Positions 1 through 8,793 are shown, counted from the first letter of the stretch. The stretch is DNA of 45,402 bases from CACPJA01 sp964629335 (GCA_964629335.1 CAZVRH010000008.1:1-45402), one strand, 5' to 3'. Numbers and translations: made by a program. The notes: generated by a model from the sequence alone, not told the origin.

Positions 1-271
1 GATCTTCTCTAGCAATCACCATTCTGGTATCGCCATCTATATTCTGGCCTCGTGTTGTAATCCGATCAAAAAATTCTTGAAACCATTTTTCTCTTTTTGG
101 AGTAATCTCCTCCATGTGTTGCAAGATCTTCTTGAATCTTTTTTGTTGCTGATTCAACTCATTCTTAATCCATGCTTTAACCGGCTTGGATTGTTTGTGT
201 TGGATTGAATTTAAAGGCTTTCCTTTACCTGCTGCCCTTCCTTCCGAGGCTTCGCCCATTTGATTGGCCAT
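1..271 (-). CDS. Unknown protein, N-terminal part only
   Basis: This reading frame starts at an ATG (271) and runs off the left edge of the window after 90 codons without a stop. An AGGGG Shine-Dalgarno sequence lies about 8 bases upstream of the ATG, which supports this start over the in-frame ATG at 259. The visible part is very hydrophilic and rich in Lys, Arg and Gln. The first 30 residues look disordered, and a probably helical stretch with many aromatic and charged residues (KAWIKNELNQQQ, REKWFQEFFDRIT) follows. I do not recognise a family. It lies 90 bases downstream of the M24 peptidase gene on the same strand and could be the last gene of the beta-oxidation operon, or a separate unit. 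Confidence 0.6.
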   Translation of the reverse strand, partial: MANQMGEASEGRAAGKGKPLNSIQHKQSKPVKAWIKNELNQQQKRFKKILQHMEEITPKREKWFQEFFDRITTRGQNIDGDTRMVIARED

Positions 272-361
272 AAGTCGTTCCCCTAAAAATTATTTTGAAT
301 AAAATGAAACTATAGATTATACATTTTGCATGAAAACACAAGAAGCTAGGGCGCTAAACCT

Positions 362-1612
362 TTATGAACTTATTCTTAGACCAAAATCAGACTTCGAAAG
401 CCTCTCGAAGCCATCATTAGTAATTAATACGGTGTCTTCCATATGGACAGATCCCCATCCTATTTCAGTGAAAGGCATATCAACATTAATCACCATATTA
501 GCTTCTAAAACCTGATCGGGTTTAAATCCTGGCTGTGGCCCAATTAATTTTGGGTCATCGGTGTGTTCTAGACCTAAACTATGAACCACTGGGTCCCGAA
601 AATTTTTAAATCCGAGCCCACGTATGTAATCACCAACCTCAGTTGAAATCTCTTTATAAGTTGTTCCTGGTGTCAAATATTGTTGTGCTATCTCCCATCC
701 CTCAACTATTGCTTGGTGTCTTTCAACTTGAATCAAGTCCGGTTTCTCGATAACAGCACATCTTCCAAAATCTCCATGGTATCTTTTGTATTGTCCAAGG
801 GCATCAAACATGATGGGTTCATTTTTTCTGCACACCTCATTTGGTAGATCACCGACTCCACATAAAAGATAGACTCCTCTGCCACCTTGTTTGGCCATTT
901 CACTCATATAGTGATTCTCTATTTCATCCCAATGAGCCCCCTCATACATAAAATTGATCGCACTCAATAAAGATTGTTCGTTAATCAAGGCTGCTTGTTT
1001 TAAAATCTCAATCTCATTCTTAGTTTTTACGAGTCTAATTTCATTGAACAGATCAGGCCTGAATTCACATTCAATCTGTATTGAACTCTGATCCTTTAAC
1101 CATCGCTGAATTCTCAGATCATCTGTGGCCACTTTTTTCTTTTCTAAGCCTGAAGATTTAATTCCCCTGATCAGAGCTTGTATAGAGTTTTCCGTAAAAT
1201 TATCTTTAAAATCATTAATGATTTTTTTCCATTTGCCTTCTAATTCATTTAGTTCTTCTGAATCACTTATAGGCCAACTTTCATAATCCATGCCTTTGGG
1301 TAGACCGTCTTCAAAATAATCTCCTTTGCCATCTGAAGAATACGCATAAACATCTTCTATCCAAGACCTTCCCTTGGTTTCTAAACGTCTTAATTCTAAG
1401 GCAGGCAGAACCATGGAGGGCTGACTCTCCTGAGCTTTTGGGACAATGGAAAAATAAATGCCTTCAAAACCAACCGGTGTGTAGTAAAGCCCCCAATAGC
1501 CAGAGAGATAGTAAAAATTTATAGGCGTGACTGCTATTAAACCGTCCAAACCCTCACGGTCCAAGATTTCCTCAGCTCGTCCTTGATTAATTAGTTTTTT
1601 TGTTTCAGTCAA
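362..1612 (-). CDS. M24 (creatinase/prolidase-fold) peptidase-like protein
   Basis: A 416-residue cytoplasmic protein with the pita-bread fold of Xaa-Pro aminopeptidases and creatinases: a creatinase-type N-terminal domain (FYYLSGYWG near residue 35) and a C-terminal metallohydrolase domain. Probable metal ligands are the Asp of IMFDALG, the Asp of RYHGDFGR, the His of VVHSLGLEH and the Glu of VHMEDTV. The first of the two usual Glu ligands (as in TIEPG) appears as Asp in INVDMPF. Activity on Xaa-Pro peptides is therefore uncertain, and a creatinase-like or other amide substrate is possible. The start codon is TTG with a poorly spaced upstream AGGG; a TTG 16 codons further in has a better-placed GAGG, so the N-terminus is not fixed. 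It follows fadJ by 8 bases and is probably co-transcribed with the beta-oxidation genes. Confidence 0.8.
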   Translation of the reverse strand: MTETKKLINQGRAEEILDREGLDGLIAVTPINFYYLSGYWGLYYTPVGFEGIYFSIVPKAQESQPSMVLPALELRRLETKGRSWIEDVYAYSSDGKGDYFEDGLPKGMDYESWPISDSEELNELEGKWKKIINDFKDNFTENSIQALIRGIKSSGLEKKKVATDDLRIQRWLKDQSSIQIECEFRPDLFNEIRLVKTKNEIEILKQAALINEQSLLSAINFMYEGAHWDEIENHYMSEMAKQGGRGVYLLCGVGDLPNEVCRKNEPIMFDALGQYKRYHGDFGRCAVIEKPDLIQVERHQAIVEGWEIAQQYLTPGTTYKEISTEVGDYIRGLGFKNFRDPVVHSLGLEHTDDPKLIGPQPGFKPDQVLEANMVINVDMPFTEIGWGSVHMEDTVLITNDGFERLSKSDFGLRISS

Positions 1613-1620
1613 ACCCTAAT

Positions 1621-3762
1621 TTAAGAGTAAAATTTATGGTTGTTTTTGGCTCTTTCCCGAAGACTATCAGGAACTTTAAACCTTTCACCGAATCGATCAG
1701 AATAATCGTCACATCGATCTACGAAGTTTTCCAAGCCCACCATATCTATATATGAGAAAACCCCTCCGGTCCAAGGCGGGAAACCCCAGCCAAATATAGA
1801 ACCGATATCCCCGTCATCAGGAGTGGTGAGAACATTTTCTTCAAGACATCGATAAGCATCTAAGGCTTGTACTGTCATCATCCTGTCCTTAACCTCCTGG
1901 ATATCAGGTTGCTCTTCTTTAACTGGATAAATATCTGCTAGACCTGGCCAAAGAAATTTCTTACCTCCTTCTGGGTACTCGTAAAAGCCTTTGCCAAAAC
2001 GTTTACCAAGTCTCCCTAGTTCATACATCTTCTGCATAACTTCAATCGATGACATCGGCTTATAATCATCTCCCATATCTTCCTTGGTCTGATTATAGAT
2101 TTTTATAGAAAGATCGATGGTCGTTTCATCTTGAACAGCAAAAGGGCCCACCGGATAACCAGCATGTCTAGCTGCGTTCTCTATTAATGCTGGGTTAACG
2201 CCTTCCCTCATCATTTCATTGGCTTCATTACAAGAGGTGCTAAAAACTCTGGAAGTAAAAAAGCCACGACTGTCATTCACAACTATTGGAGTCTTTCTGA
2301 TCTGCTGAATGTAATCCAAAGATTTTGCTAAAGCTTGATCTGAAGATTGCTCTCCCATAATCATCTCTACCAATGGCATTTTCTCGACCGGAGAGAAAAA
2401 GTGCATGCCAATAAAATTATGAGGTCTGCTTGATGACTCAGCAAGACCGCTTATTGGTAATGTGGATGTGTTAGAAGCAAAGACAATATCTTTTCCAATC
2501 ACAGCTTCAGTTTTTTGTGTCACATCTGCTTTAATCTCTCTGTTTTCAAAAACAGCCTCAATAATCAAATCACAATCTTTGAGATCACTGTAATCAGTCG
2601 TCGGAATAATATTGTCTAGTATGGCAGCCTTCTTCTCCTCAGTCATTTTCTTTAAGGCAACGCTTTTTTGGAAATATTTCTCAGAATAAGCCTTACCTTT
2701 TTCGGCATTTTCTTGTGTTGAATCAAGTAAATAAACTTTCATTCCAGCCTGAGCACTGACTAAAGTAATTCCTGCACCCATCATGCCAGCTCCAAGCATA
2801 CCCAGTGTTTTTACAGCGAACTTGTCCACGCCTTCAGGTCGGGCTCTTAATTTATCGGCCGATTGTTTATTATTGAATAAGCTTCTAATCATGTTCCCGG
2901 ACACAGGGTCGCGAAGTAATCCCACAAAGTATTTTGCCTCAATTTCCAAACCGGTATCTATGGGCATCTGACACCCCTCATAGACTGAAGAAACAATAGC
3001 AATGGGCGCAGGGTAATTGTGATTAGTGTTCTTTGCCACCATCGCATTAACCACAGAGAACATCTGAATTGTTCCTTTTCTGTTTGGATCAAACCCTCCT
3101 GGAACCTTGAAGCCCTTCACATCCCAAGGTTGAATGGCCTTACCGCCGTCTAGAATCCATTGCTTCGCTTTAGCTAATAATTCTTCCGGAGGCGCTAATT
3201 CATTGACGATACCCAAAGCCAATGCCTTCTGAGGCTTAAGGTGCTTGCCTTGTGTCATCAACTCTAGAGCAGCTTGTATCCCAATGATCCTGGGTAATCG
3301 CTGAGTACCGCCTCCACCAGGCAATAAACCCACCAAAACTTCCGGAAGCCCAAGAACAGCATCATTTCGATCTGCTGCAATGCGATAATGACAGGACAAA
3401 GTGATCTCTAAACCGCCTCCTAAGGCCGTCCCATTAATGGCAGCCACGAACGGCTTACCGCAGGTCTCCATGGCTCTATTAACCTTGTGGCTCTCAGTAA
3501 TTCTCTCTACCATAGCTGCCGCATCTCCGAGACCAATCAGTGTTGGCAACATCGCTTTGAGGTCCGCCCCTGCCATAAAATCGTTTTTCGCAGAAGTCAG
3601 GACAGCCCCGATCACCTGGTCATCTTTTTTTACTTCATCAATGCAATTTTTGAAATCATCAGCAAAATCAGTGGTGATCACATTCATCGGTCTGTCTTGA
3701 ACGTCAATTTCAATCACAGCTATGCCGTCTTGATCTACATTCATATTAATGGTTTTACTCAT
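1621..3762 (-). CDS. fadJ: Fatty acid oxidation alpha subunit: enoyl-CoA hydratase / 3-hydroxyacyl-CoA dehydrogenase
   Basis: A 713-residue bifunctional enzyme that hydrates trans-2-enoyl-CoA and oxidises the L-3-hydroxyacyl-CoA with NAD. The N-terminal crotonase domain (about 1-290) carries the oxyanion-hole segments FMAGADLKAML and NGTALGGGLE and the catalytic Glu of GLPEVLVGLLPGGGGTQRLPR (split here by convention: GLPEVLVG, LPGGGGTQR). The NAD-binding dehydrogenase domain begins at about residue 315 with LGMLGAGMMGAGI. The catalytic-site His is in GMHFFSPVEKMPLVE. Two C-terminal 3HCDH domains follow. The length matches FadJ/FadB. The ATG has a well-placed AAAGGA. It lies 25 bases after the thiolase gene, so the two subunits of the trifunctional complex are probably translated from one message. 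FadJ rather than FadB is a guess from length and thiolase type. Confidence 0.93.
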   Translation of the reverse strand: MSKTINMNVDQDGIAVIEIDVQDRPMNVITTDFADDFKNCIDEVKKDDQVIGAVLTSAKNDFMAGADLKAMLPTLIGLGDAAAMVERITESHKVNRAMETCGKPFVAAINGTALGGGLEITLSCHYRIAADRNDAVLGLPEVLVGLLPGGGGTQRLPRIIGIQAALELMTQGKHLKPQKALALGIVNELAPPEELLAKAKQWILDGGKAIQPWDVKGFKVPGGFDPNRKGTIQMFSVVNAMVAKNTNHNYPAPIAIVSSVYEGCQMPIDTGLEIEAKYFVGLLRDPVSGNMIRSLFNNKQSADKLRARPEGVDKFAVKTLGMLGAGMMGAGITLVSAQAGMKVYLLDSTQENAEKGKAYSEKYFQKSVALKKMTEEKKAAILDNIIPTTDYSDLKDCDLIIEAVFENREIKADVTQKTEAVIGKDIVFASNTSTLPISGLAESSSRPHNFIGMHFFSPVEKMPLVEMIMGEQSSDQALAKSLDYIQQIRKTPIVVNDSRGFFTSRVFSTSCNEANEMMREGVNPALIENAARHAGYPVGPFAVQDETTIDLSIKIYNQTKEDMGDDYKPMSSIEVMQKMYELGRLGKRFGKGFYEYPEGGKKFLWPGLADIYPVKEEQPDIQEVKDRMMTVQALDAYRCLEENVLTTPDDGDIGSIFGWGFPPWTGGVFSYIDMVGLENFVDRCDDYSDRFGERFKVPDSLRERAKNNHKFYS

Positions 3763-3787
3763 TCGTATTTTCCTTTCAATATTTTTG

Positions 3788-4993
3788 TTAAGCTCGTTCG
3801 ACGATGGTTGAGGTTCCCATACCTCCCCCTATGCAAAGATTGACCAAACCGGTGTTTAAATCGCGTCTTTCCATCTCATCGATCAGTGTTCCTAAAACCA
3901 TGCCTCCGGTGGCTCCCAAAGGATGGCCCATGGCAATGGCCCCGCCGTTGACATTGATTTGCTCATGATCTATATCCATCAGCTGCATATACAAAAGAAC
4001 CACCACCGCAAAGGCTTCATTGAGTTCAAATAAATCAATGTTATCTTTGCTCATGCCGCATCGTTTAAGGACTTTTTCTGCTGATGGAGCTGGCCCAGTA
4101 AGCATAATTGTAGGCTCCGTTCCTGTAGATGCAAAACCAACTATTCTTGCTCTTGGAGTTAATCCCAATTCTTCGCCAGCTTCCTTAGTGCCGACCAATA
4201 CTGCACTGGCCCCATCGACAATAACACTTGAGTTGCCTGCATGATGGACGTGTTCAATTTTTTCAACCTCGGGGTATCTTTGAATGGCCACGGAGTTAAA
4301 ACCAAATTGCCCCATTTGCACAAAAGAAGGGTTAAGCTTAGCTAAATCTTCCATGGTGGTGCCCGTTCTAATGCACTCATCATGATCCAATAAAACCTCA
4401 CCTAAATTGTCTTTGATGGGAACAATGGAGTTATCAAAATAACCTTCATCCCTAGCATGAGAAGCTCTTTTTTGGCTTTCCACGGCATAAGCATCAGCAT
4501 CTTCGCGAGTGAATCCGTATTTAGAAGCGATTAAATCAGCGCTGATACCTTGTGGAACAAAATAGCCACCATAGGCCACCTGAGGATCCACGGCTAGGGC
4601 TCCACCCACGGTATCCATTGGCACCCTGGACATGGATTCCAGGCCTCCACCGATACAAAGATCAGACATCCCTGACATCACTTGAGCTGCTGCTGAATTG
4701 ACCGCTTCAAGTCCAGAGGCACAGAAACGGTTTAATTGCTTACCCGCAGCCTCTTCTGCATACCCTGCATTAATGGCAGCGACTCGTGCTGGATTAGAAG
4801 CTTGTTCTCCTTGGTTATGAACCACCCCCATAATGACATCGTCAATACGACTGGTATCGAGTTCATTTCTATCTCTCAATGATTCTAATACTTGGGTTAA
4901 TAATTCAACTGGAGTCACTTGATGAAGAGATCCGTCCGATTTACCTTTGCCTCTTGGGCTCCTTACATGATCAAAAATATATGCGTCTGTCAT
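3788..4993 (-). CDS. fadI: Thiolase (acetyl-CoA acyltransferase), beta subunit partner of FadJ
   Basis: A 401-residue thiolase that cleaves 3-ketoacyl-CoA with CoA in the last step of beta-oxidation; it could also make acetoacetyl-CoA. All catalytic elements are visible: the acylated Cys91 in NRFCASGLEAVNSA, the Asn-Glu-Ala-Phe loop (LNEAFAVV), His357 in GGAIAMGHPLGATGG and the second Cys387 in NLCIGGGMGTS. It is the first gene of the minus-strand operon thiolase-fadJ-M24, and its start faces the SDR gene across a 178-base divergent intergenic region. FadA, FadI and general acetyl-CoA acetyltransferases are hard to separate without an alignment, so the gene symbol is less sure than the enzyme class. 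Confidence 0.9.
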   Translation of the reverse strand: MTDAYIFDHVRSPRGKGKSDGSLHQVTPVELLTQVLESLRDRNELDTSRIDDVIMGVVHNQGEQASNPARVAAINAGYAEEAAGKQLNRFCASGLEAVNSAAAQVMSGMSDLCIGGGLESMSRVPMDTVGGALAVDPQVAYGGYFVPQGISADLIASKYGFTREDADAYAVESQKRASHARDEGYFDNSIVPIKDNLGEVLLDHDECIRTGTTMEDLAKLNPSFVQMGQFGFNSVAIQRYPEVEKIEHVHHAGNSSVIVDGASAVLVGTKEAGEELGLTPRARIVGFASTGTEPTIMLTGPAPSAEKVLKRCGMSKDNIDLFELNEAFAVVVLLYMQLMDIDHEQINVNGGAIAMGHPLGATGGMVLGTLIDEMERRDLNTGLVNLCIGGGMGTSTIVERA

Positions 4994-5171
4994 AATTCAC
5001 CTATAAAAATTTTCTTTGGTAATTTATTACCTCAGATATTACCATTTATCTATTCAAATATTATCACCAATACTAAAGCAAAACGTAATAATCCGATATA
5101 TTTCTATGTTGTTTTTCGGTTACAATTCATCTTCTAGATTTCAATGAAAAACTAAAAACACGGAGCTGGAT
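4994..5171. promoter_or_regulatory. Divergent intergenic region with a perfect inverted repeat
   Basis: This 178-base AT-rich stretch must hold the promoters for the beta-oxidation operon (leftwards) and the SDR-ArsC-amidase operon (rightwards). It contains a perfect 14-base inverted repeat, GGTAAT-TT-ATTACC, at 5018-5031, and a further ATTACC half-site about 7 bases downstream. The repeat lies only about 25 bases upstream of the thiolase start, a typical place for a repressor operator. It does not match the FadR or PsrA sites I know. A GGAG-type ribosome-binding site precedes the SDR start at 5172. Exact promoters cannot be fixed by eye. Confidence 0.4.
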
Positions 5172-5927
5172 ATGGAAAACAAAACAATAATCATTACTGG
5201 CGCAGCCAGAGGACTTGGTGCAGCCATGGCCAAACGTCTTGCTGCTCATAAATGTAAATTAGGATTAATTGATCTTGATAAGGAAACTATTGCCGATACC
5301 GCTAAAGCCTGTGAGGCTGCAGGAGCTGTGGTCACTTGTGTTTCTGCCGACGTCACCAAAGAAGATGATGTCATCAACTCTTATGCAGAAATTGTCTCAG
5401 AACTGGGGCCTCTGTACGGTTCAATTAATAATGCGGGTATTACTAGAGACGGACTTTTGGTTAAATTTAAAGACGGAGAATTTGTAAAACGTATGTCGCT
5501 TGAAGATTGGCAAGCAGTCATAGATCTTAATTTAACCGGCGTTTTCTTATGCGGCAGAGAAGCAGCTCAACATATGATCGAAGGCGGATCGGGTGGAGTG
5601 ATTATTAATATCTCAAGTGTCGCCCGACATGGGAACTTTGGACAAACCAATTATTCTGCAACCAAAGCAGGGGTTCAATCTATGGCGGTTGTCTGGGCTA
5701 AGGAACTGTCTAAACATGGAATTCGTGTCAACTCCATAGCACCGGGCTTTATTAACACCGAAATGGTTGCTGGAATGCCTGATCATGTCAAAGAAGGACT
5801 AACAAAAATGGTGCCCATCGGCCGAATTGGAGAACCGGATGAAGTTGCCAAGGCAGCGGAGTTTATTTTTACAAATGAGTATTTTTCTGGTCGATGCATT
5901 GATCTTGATGGAGCACAAAGACTATAG
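5172..5927 (+). CDS. Short-chain dehydrogenase/reductase, FabG-like
   Basis: A 251-residue classical SDR. It has the Rossmann glycine motif TGAARGLGAAMA (residues 9-20), an acidic residue after beta-2 (LIDLDKE) that suggests NAD(H) preference, the NNAG motif near 87, and the catalytic Ser148/149, Tyr161 and Lys165 (INISSVARHGNFGQTNYSATK). The C-terminal NTEMVAGMPDHVKEGL and LDGAQRL segments are also typical. The family includes 3-oxoacyl-ACP reductase FabG and many 3-hydroxyacyl-CoA or alcohol dehydrogenases. Its place opposite the beta-oxidation operon suggests an acyl-thioester substrate, but that is inference. It is followed after 6 bases by the ArsC-like gene. Confidence 0.88.
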   Translation: MENKTIIITGAARGLGAAMAKRLAAHKCKLGLIDLDKETIADTAKACEAAGAVVTCVSADVTKEDDVINSYAEIVSELGPLYGSINNAGITRDGLLVKFKDGEFVKRMSLEDWQAVIDLNLTGVFLCGREAAQHMIEGGSGGVIINISSVARHGNFGQTNYSATKAGVQSMAVVWAKELSKHGIRVNSIAPGFINTEMVAGMPDHVKEGLTKMVPIGRIGEPDEVAKAAEFIFTNEYFSGRCIDLDGAQRL

Positions 5928-5933
5928 ATTACA

Positions 5934-6281
5934 ATGCCCGTTACAATTTTGCACAACCCAAGATGCAGTAAATCTAGACAAAGTCTAGAGTTGCTGGAAA
6001 ACAATGGGGTCAGCGCTCAAGTTATCCTCTACCTCCAAGATCCTCCGACATCCACTGAACTGAAAAGCCTATTACAAAAACTTAATATGAATCCGTCAGA
6101 GATTCTAAGAACAGGAGAATCTCGTTTCAAAGAGATGGCCATTTCTCTTGAGGATATGGACGATGATGAAATGATTGCACTAATGGCTGAGAATCCAATT
6201 CTTATTGAACGACCCATCATTTTTAATGAAACTAAAGCAGTGATTGGAAGACCGCCAGAAAATACACTAGAGATACTATGA
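5934..6281 (+). CDS. arsC: ArsC/Spx-family arsenate reductase (glutaredoxin-dependent type)
   Basis: A 115-residue thioredoxin-fold protein with the ArsC N-terminal signature HNPRCSKSRQSLELLE; the catalytic Cys is residue 11. The substrate-binding arginines are visible in GESRFKEM, PILIERPI and IGRPPENTLEIL, as in glutaredoxin-coupled ArsC proteins. It would reduce arsenate to arsenite using glutathione and glutaredoxin. No arsenite pump or ArsR regulator is nearby, so a general redox role is possible. The gene sits between the SDR (6-base gap) and the amidase (ATGA overlap), which implies one operon. Confidence 0.85.
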   Translation: MPVTILHNPRCSKSRQSLELLENNGVSAQVILYLQDPPTSTELKSLLQKLNMNPSEILRTGESRFKEMAISLEDMDDDEMIALMAENPILIERPIIFNETKAVIGRPPENTLEIL

Positions 6282-7783
6282 TGGATGATCAAATGAGTTC
6301 ATTTAACCGTCAAAGAAGAGATATTCTAAAATCCGGTTTATCGCTTGGTGTTGGGAGCCTTATTCATCCAAACATTAGCTTTGCTGGAACTGACCCGCTT
6401 CATTTTCTAGACGCTACAGAACAGGCAAAAATGATTCGAAGCGGACAAATATCAGCACTGGAAATGGTGATGTCGGCAATTGAAAGAATCGAATTGCTCA
6501 ACCCTGATCTCAACGCAGTGGTGACAAAATCTTTTGAACAGGCTATTGATATTGCTAAATTAAATCCCAAAGGAGGTCCTTTTTCTGGTGTCCCCTATTT
6601 AGTTAAAGATCTTCTTGATCAAAAAGGAGTAAGAACCACATCTGGCTCAAGAATGTTTGCCAATCGAATTGCTAATAGAAATTCATCCAATGTGCAAGCT
6701 GCTTTTGATATGGGGCTGATTTCATTAGGAAAAACAAACACGCCTGAATTTGGCTTAACGGGCACCACTGAATCGCTGCTCTTAGGGACTGCAAAAAACC
6801 CTTGGAATGTGCTTCATAATACGGGAGGCTCAAGTGGGGGGTCGGCTGCAGCCGTGGCCTCGGGTATGGTTGCAATTGCTTCAGCAAGTGACGGTGGAGG
6901 ATCAATTCGAGTGCCTGCGTCTTGCTGTGGTATTGTTGGACTTAAGCCTTCTCTTTACAGAACCATCGATGATGCTCAGCCAAACAGGCCTATAGATCTG
7001 AGCGTTCGCTTTGTTCATACCCGAAGCGTTAGGGACAGTGCAACAGCGCTCTATCACATGCAGCAAACTGATCCATCAGGGAAGTTACCCAAAATTCCAA
7101 TGCAAATTTTGCCCAACCGACAAAGACTAAGAATCGCCCTGCTAACCACAAATATGCTTGGAAAAGAAGCTGATTCTGACGTAAAAAATTCAATTGAAAA
7201 TACAGCGGCCCTGTGCGAAGAGCTTGGGCATCAAATAGAAATTATTGACCCTTTTATTGACGGTGAACGCTTCATTGATTCATTCATCACCATGTGGGCA
7301 CACGGTGCTAGAACGGTTATTCGAGTAGCAGAAGAAAATTTTGGTAGAACAGACACTGTTCTTAATCAACTCCTCGAACCATGGACTTTAGGATTAGGTC
7401 AATGGTTTGACCGTCTGCCTGAGAACCATGTTGAAAAAGCTCTAAAAAGATTAAAAGAGGATGCCTTAAAGACTAAGAAGATATTTAATAACTATGACGT
7501 GATGCTCTCACCGGTCGTCCAAACAACAGCCCCTAAAAATGGTCTGATGGCACCGGATATTCCATATGATCAGCTATTGGAACGCTCTGTTAATTTCATC
7601 ACATTCACACCTCTGGCGAATGTTACTGGAGACCCTGCAATGTCACTCCCTCTTGGCTGGTCCTCTAATGGATTGCCTATTGGCAGTCATTTCCATTCAA
7701 GCTTAGGTACAGAACAACTGTTGCTTGAATTGGCACTTCAACTTGAGGAGGCACGGCCCTGGAAGGATAAATGGCCTAGCTAG
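6278..7783 (+). CDS. Tat-exported amidase (amidase signature family)
   Basis: A 501-residue amidase-signature hydrolase. The Ser-cisSer-Lys triad is visible: Lys110 in YLVKDLLD, Ser185/186 in GGSSGGSAAA and the nucleophile Ser209 in DGGGSIRVPA. The N-terminus holds a twin-arginine signal, RQRRDILKSG followed by a short hydrophobic segment to about residue 36, so export of the folded enzyme to the periplasm is likely. That argues against a role as GatA. The substrate is unknown; the sequence resembles 6-aminohexanoate-cyclic-dimer hydrolase-type amidases in general layout. The start overlaps the arsC stop as ATGA. A second in-frame ATG at 6293 would also keep the twin arginines. Its 3' end overlaps the convergent GST gene by 8 bases. 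Confidence 0.88.
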   Translation: MMDDQMSSFNRQRRDILKSGLSLGVGSLIHPNISFAGTDPLHFLDATEQAKMIRSGQISALEMVMSAIERIELLNPDLNAVVTKSFEQAIDIAKLNPKGGPFSGVPYLVKDLLDQKGVRTTSGSRMFANRIANRNSSNVQAAFDMGLISLGKTNTPEFGLTGTTESLLLGTAKNPWNVLHNTGGSSGGSAAAVASGMVAIASASDGGGSIRVPASCCGIVGLKPSLYRTIDDAQPNRPIDLSVRFVHTRSVRDSATALYHMQQTDPSGKLPKIPMQILPNRQRLRIALLTTNMLGKEADSDVKNSIENTAALCEELGHQIEIIDPFIDGERFIDSFITMWAHGARTVIRVAEENFGRTDTVLNQLLEPWTLGLGQWFDRLPENHVEKALKRLKEDALKTKKIFNNYDVMLSPVVQTTAPKNGLMAPDIPYDQLLERSVNFITFTPLANVTGDPAMSLPLGWSSNGLPIGSHFHSSLGTEQLLLELALQLEEARPWKDKWPS

Positions 7784-8384
7784 AGATTGCCTTTTGAAAC
7801 GCTTCTCTTGCTTCTAAACGCTTGTAATAATCACAGACATTTTTTGTACCTTCAGCACCATTGAGTAACCCTATATTACTCGCCAATCGAAGGGTATAGC
7901 CATTGATAATATCTGCAGCTGTAAATTCATTACCAACTAGGAAGTCTTGCTGGCTAAGCATGGGGTCCATTGTTTTTAACAGCTTTATAAAGGCTTCTTT
8001 TGCAGACTCTACTGTGTAGGGATGTCTGTGTTCTTCTCGTCTAAACATGGTGTTTTTAAGAATCTCCACAATTGGCAGAACTAGAGTGGATTCTCCAAAA
8101 TTAAGCCAATGAAGAAAATAGGCGTATTCGTTTGAGTCAGTTGCTGGTTGTAAACGGCCTTGTCCGTATTTCATGAGAATGTATTGAACTATAGCAACCG
8201 ATTCACTTAAGAGAAGATCTCCATCCTTTATGGCAGGTATTTTTGCAAAAGGACTTGCCTCTACAAAGTCAGGATTGGGCTTACCTCTCTCCAAAGGTGC
8301 TAATTCGTAATCCAGCTCCAATTCTTCAAAAAGCCAAATGATTCTGACTGACCGACTGCCTTTTGCATGGAATAATTTGATCAT
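7776..8384 (-). CDS. Glutathione S-transferase family protein
   Basis: A 202-residue cytosolic GST. The N-terminal thioredoxin-like domain (about 1-80) contains KGSRSVRIIWLFEELELDYE and the cis-Pro/gamma-Glu-binding segment FAKIPAIKDGDLLLSESVAI, where Glu-Ser contacts glutathione. The all-helical C-terminal domain carries the N-capping-box-like FTAADIING. A catalytic Ser is likely in the SRSVR segment. The substrate cannot be told from the sequence. It follows the ferredoxin gene by 6 bases on the same strand and is probably co-transcribed with it. Confidence 0.88.
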   Translation of the reverse strand: MIKLFHAKGSRSVRIIWLFEELELDYELAPLERGKPNPDFVEASPFAKIPAIKDGDLLLSESVAIVQYILMKYGQGRLQPATDSNEYAYFLHWLNFGESTLVLPIVEILKNTMFRREEHRHPYTVESAKEAFIKLLKTMDPMLSQQDFLVGNEFTAADIINGYTLRLASNIGLLNGAEGTKNVCDYYKRLEAREAFQKAISS

Positions 8385-8390
8385 ATGGTT

Positions 8391-8708
8391 CTATTCGTCC
8401 GGGGCAATCTCTAGCCTGATTCCATCTAAATCTTCAGTAAACTCAACTTGGCAGGTCAATCTGGATTGATTGTCTCTAAAGGATTCAAGGTCTTCTAGAA
8501 GTTCCAATTCATCGTCTTGGCGTTCTTCCAAGGATGAAGCCCAAGACTCTTCGATATAACAATGACAGGTGGCACAAGAACACATACCACCACAAAGTGC
8601 CAATACTCCATTATCTAGATCTCTTAGGCTTTCCATAAGCGATAAACCCACTTGACCTTCAACGGTGTGCTCTTCGCCTTCGCTGTCGATAACATGTATA
8701 ACTGGCAT
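8391..8708 (-). CDS. [2Fe-2S] ferredoxin, adrenodoxin type
   Basis: A 105-residue electron carrier. The cluster ligands fit the C-x5-C-x2-C ... C arrangement of adrenodoxin/putidaredoxin-type ferredoxins: LCGGMCSCATCHC around residues 39-50, and the last ligand in RLTCQVEF near residue 86. Two additional Cys lie within the first cluster segment. Acidic residues in the 60-75 region (ERQDDELELLEDLE) form the usual partner-docking helix. Three genes upstream on the same strand is an RCCR-like protein, whose plant relatives need reduced ferredoxin; the link is suggestive only, because plant RCCR uses a plant-type ferredoxin. No ferredoxin reductase is in the window. Confidence 0.92.
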   Translation of the reverse strand: MPVIHVIDSEGEEHTVEGQVGLSLMESLRDLDNGVLALCGGMCSCATCHCYIEESWASSLEERQDDELELLEDLESFRDNQSRLTCQVEFTEDLDGIRLEIAPDE

Positions 8709-8793
8709 TTGATTACTTCCTTAAAAAACAGTGAGGATTTAATCATACAATTAAGCAGATTTCCAGTTGATACTCTCTAGTTTTTTTTGATTT

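Noticed and set aside
330..515. Short plus-strand open frame at the 3' end of the M24 gene
   Set aside because: It lies mostly opposite the M24 coding sequence, has no ribosome-binding site and shows no recognisable protein pattern.
362..1612. DddP (DMSP lyase, also an M24-fold protein) as identity of the M24 gene
   Set aside because: DddP has an Asp-x-Asp metal motif (as in DTD); here the segment reads FDALG, and the gene is far from the DMSP genes.
3401..3843. Two overlapping plus-strand open frames opposite fadJ
   Set aside because: They are antisense shadows of a strongly conserved gene; their codons mirror the crotonase motifs.
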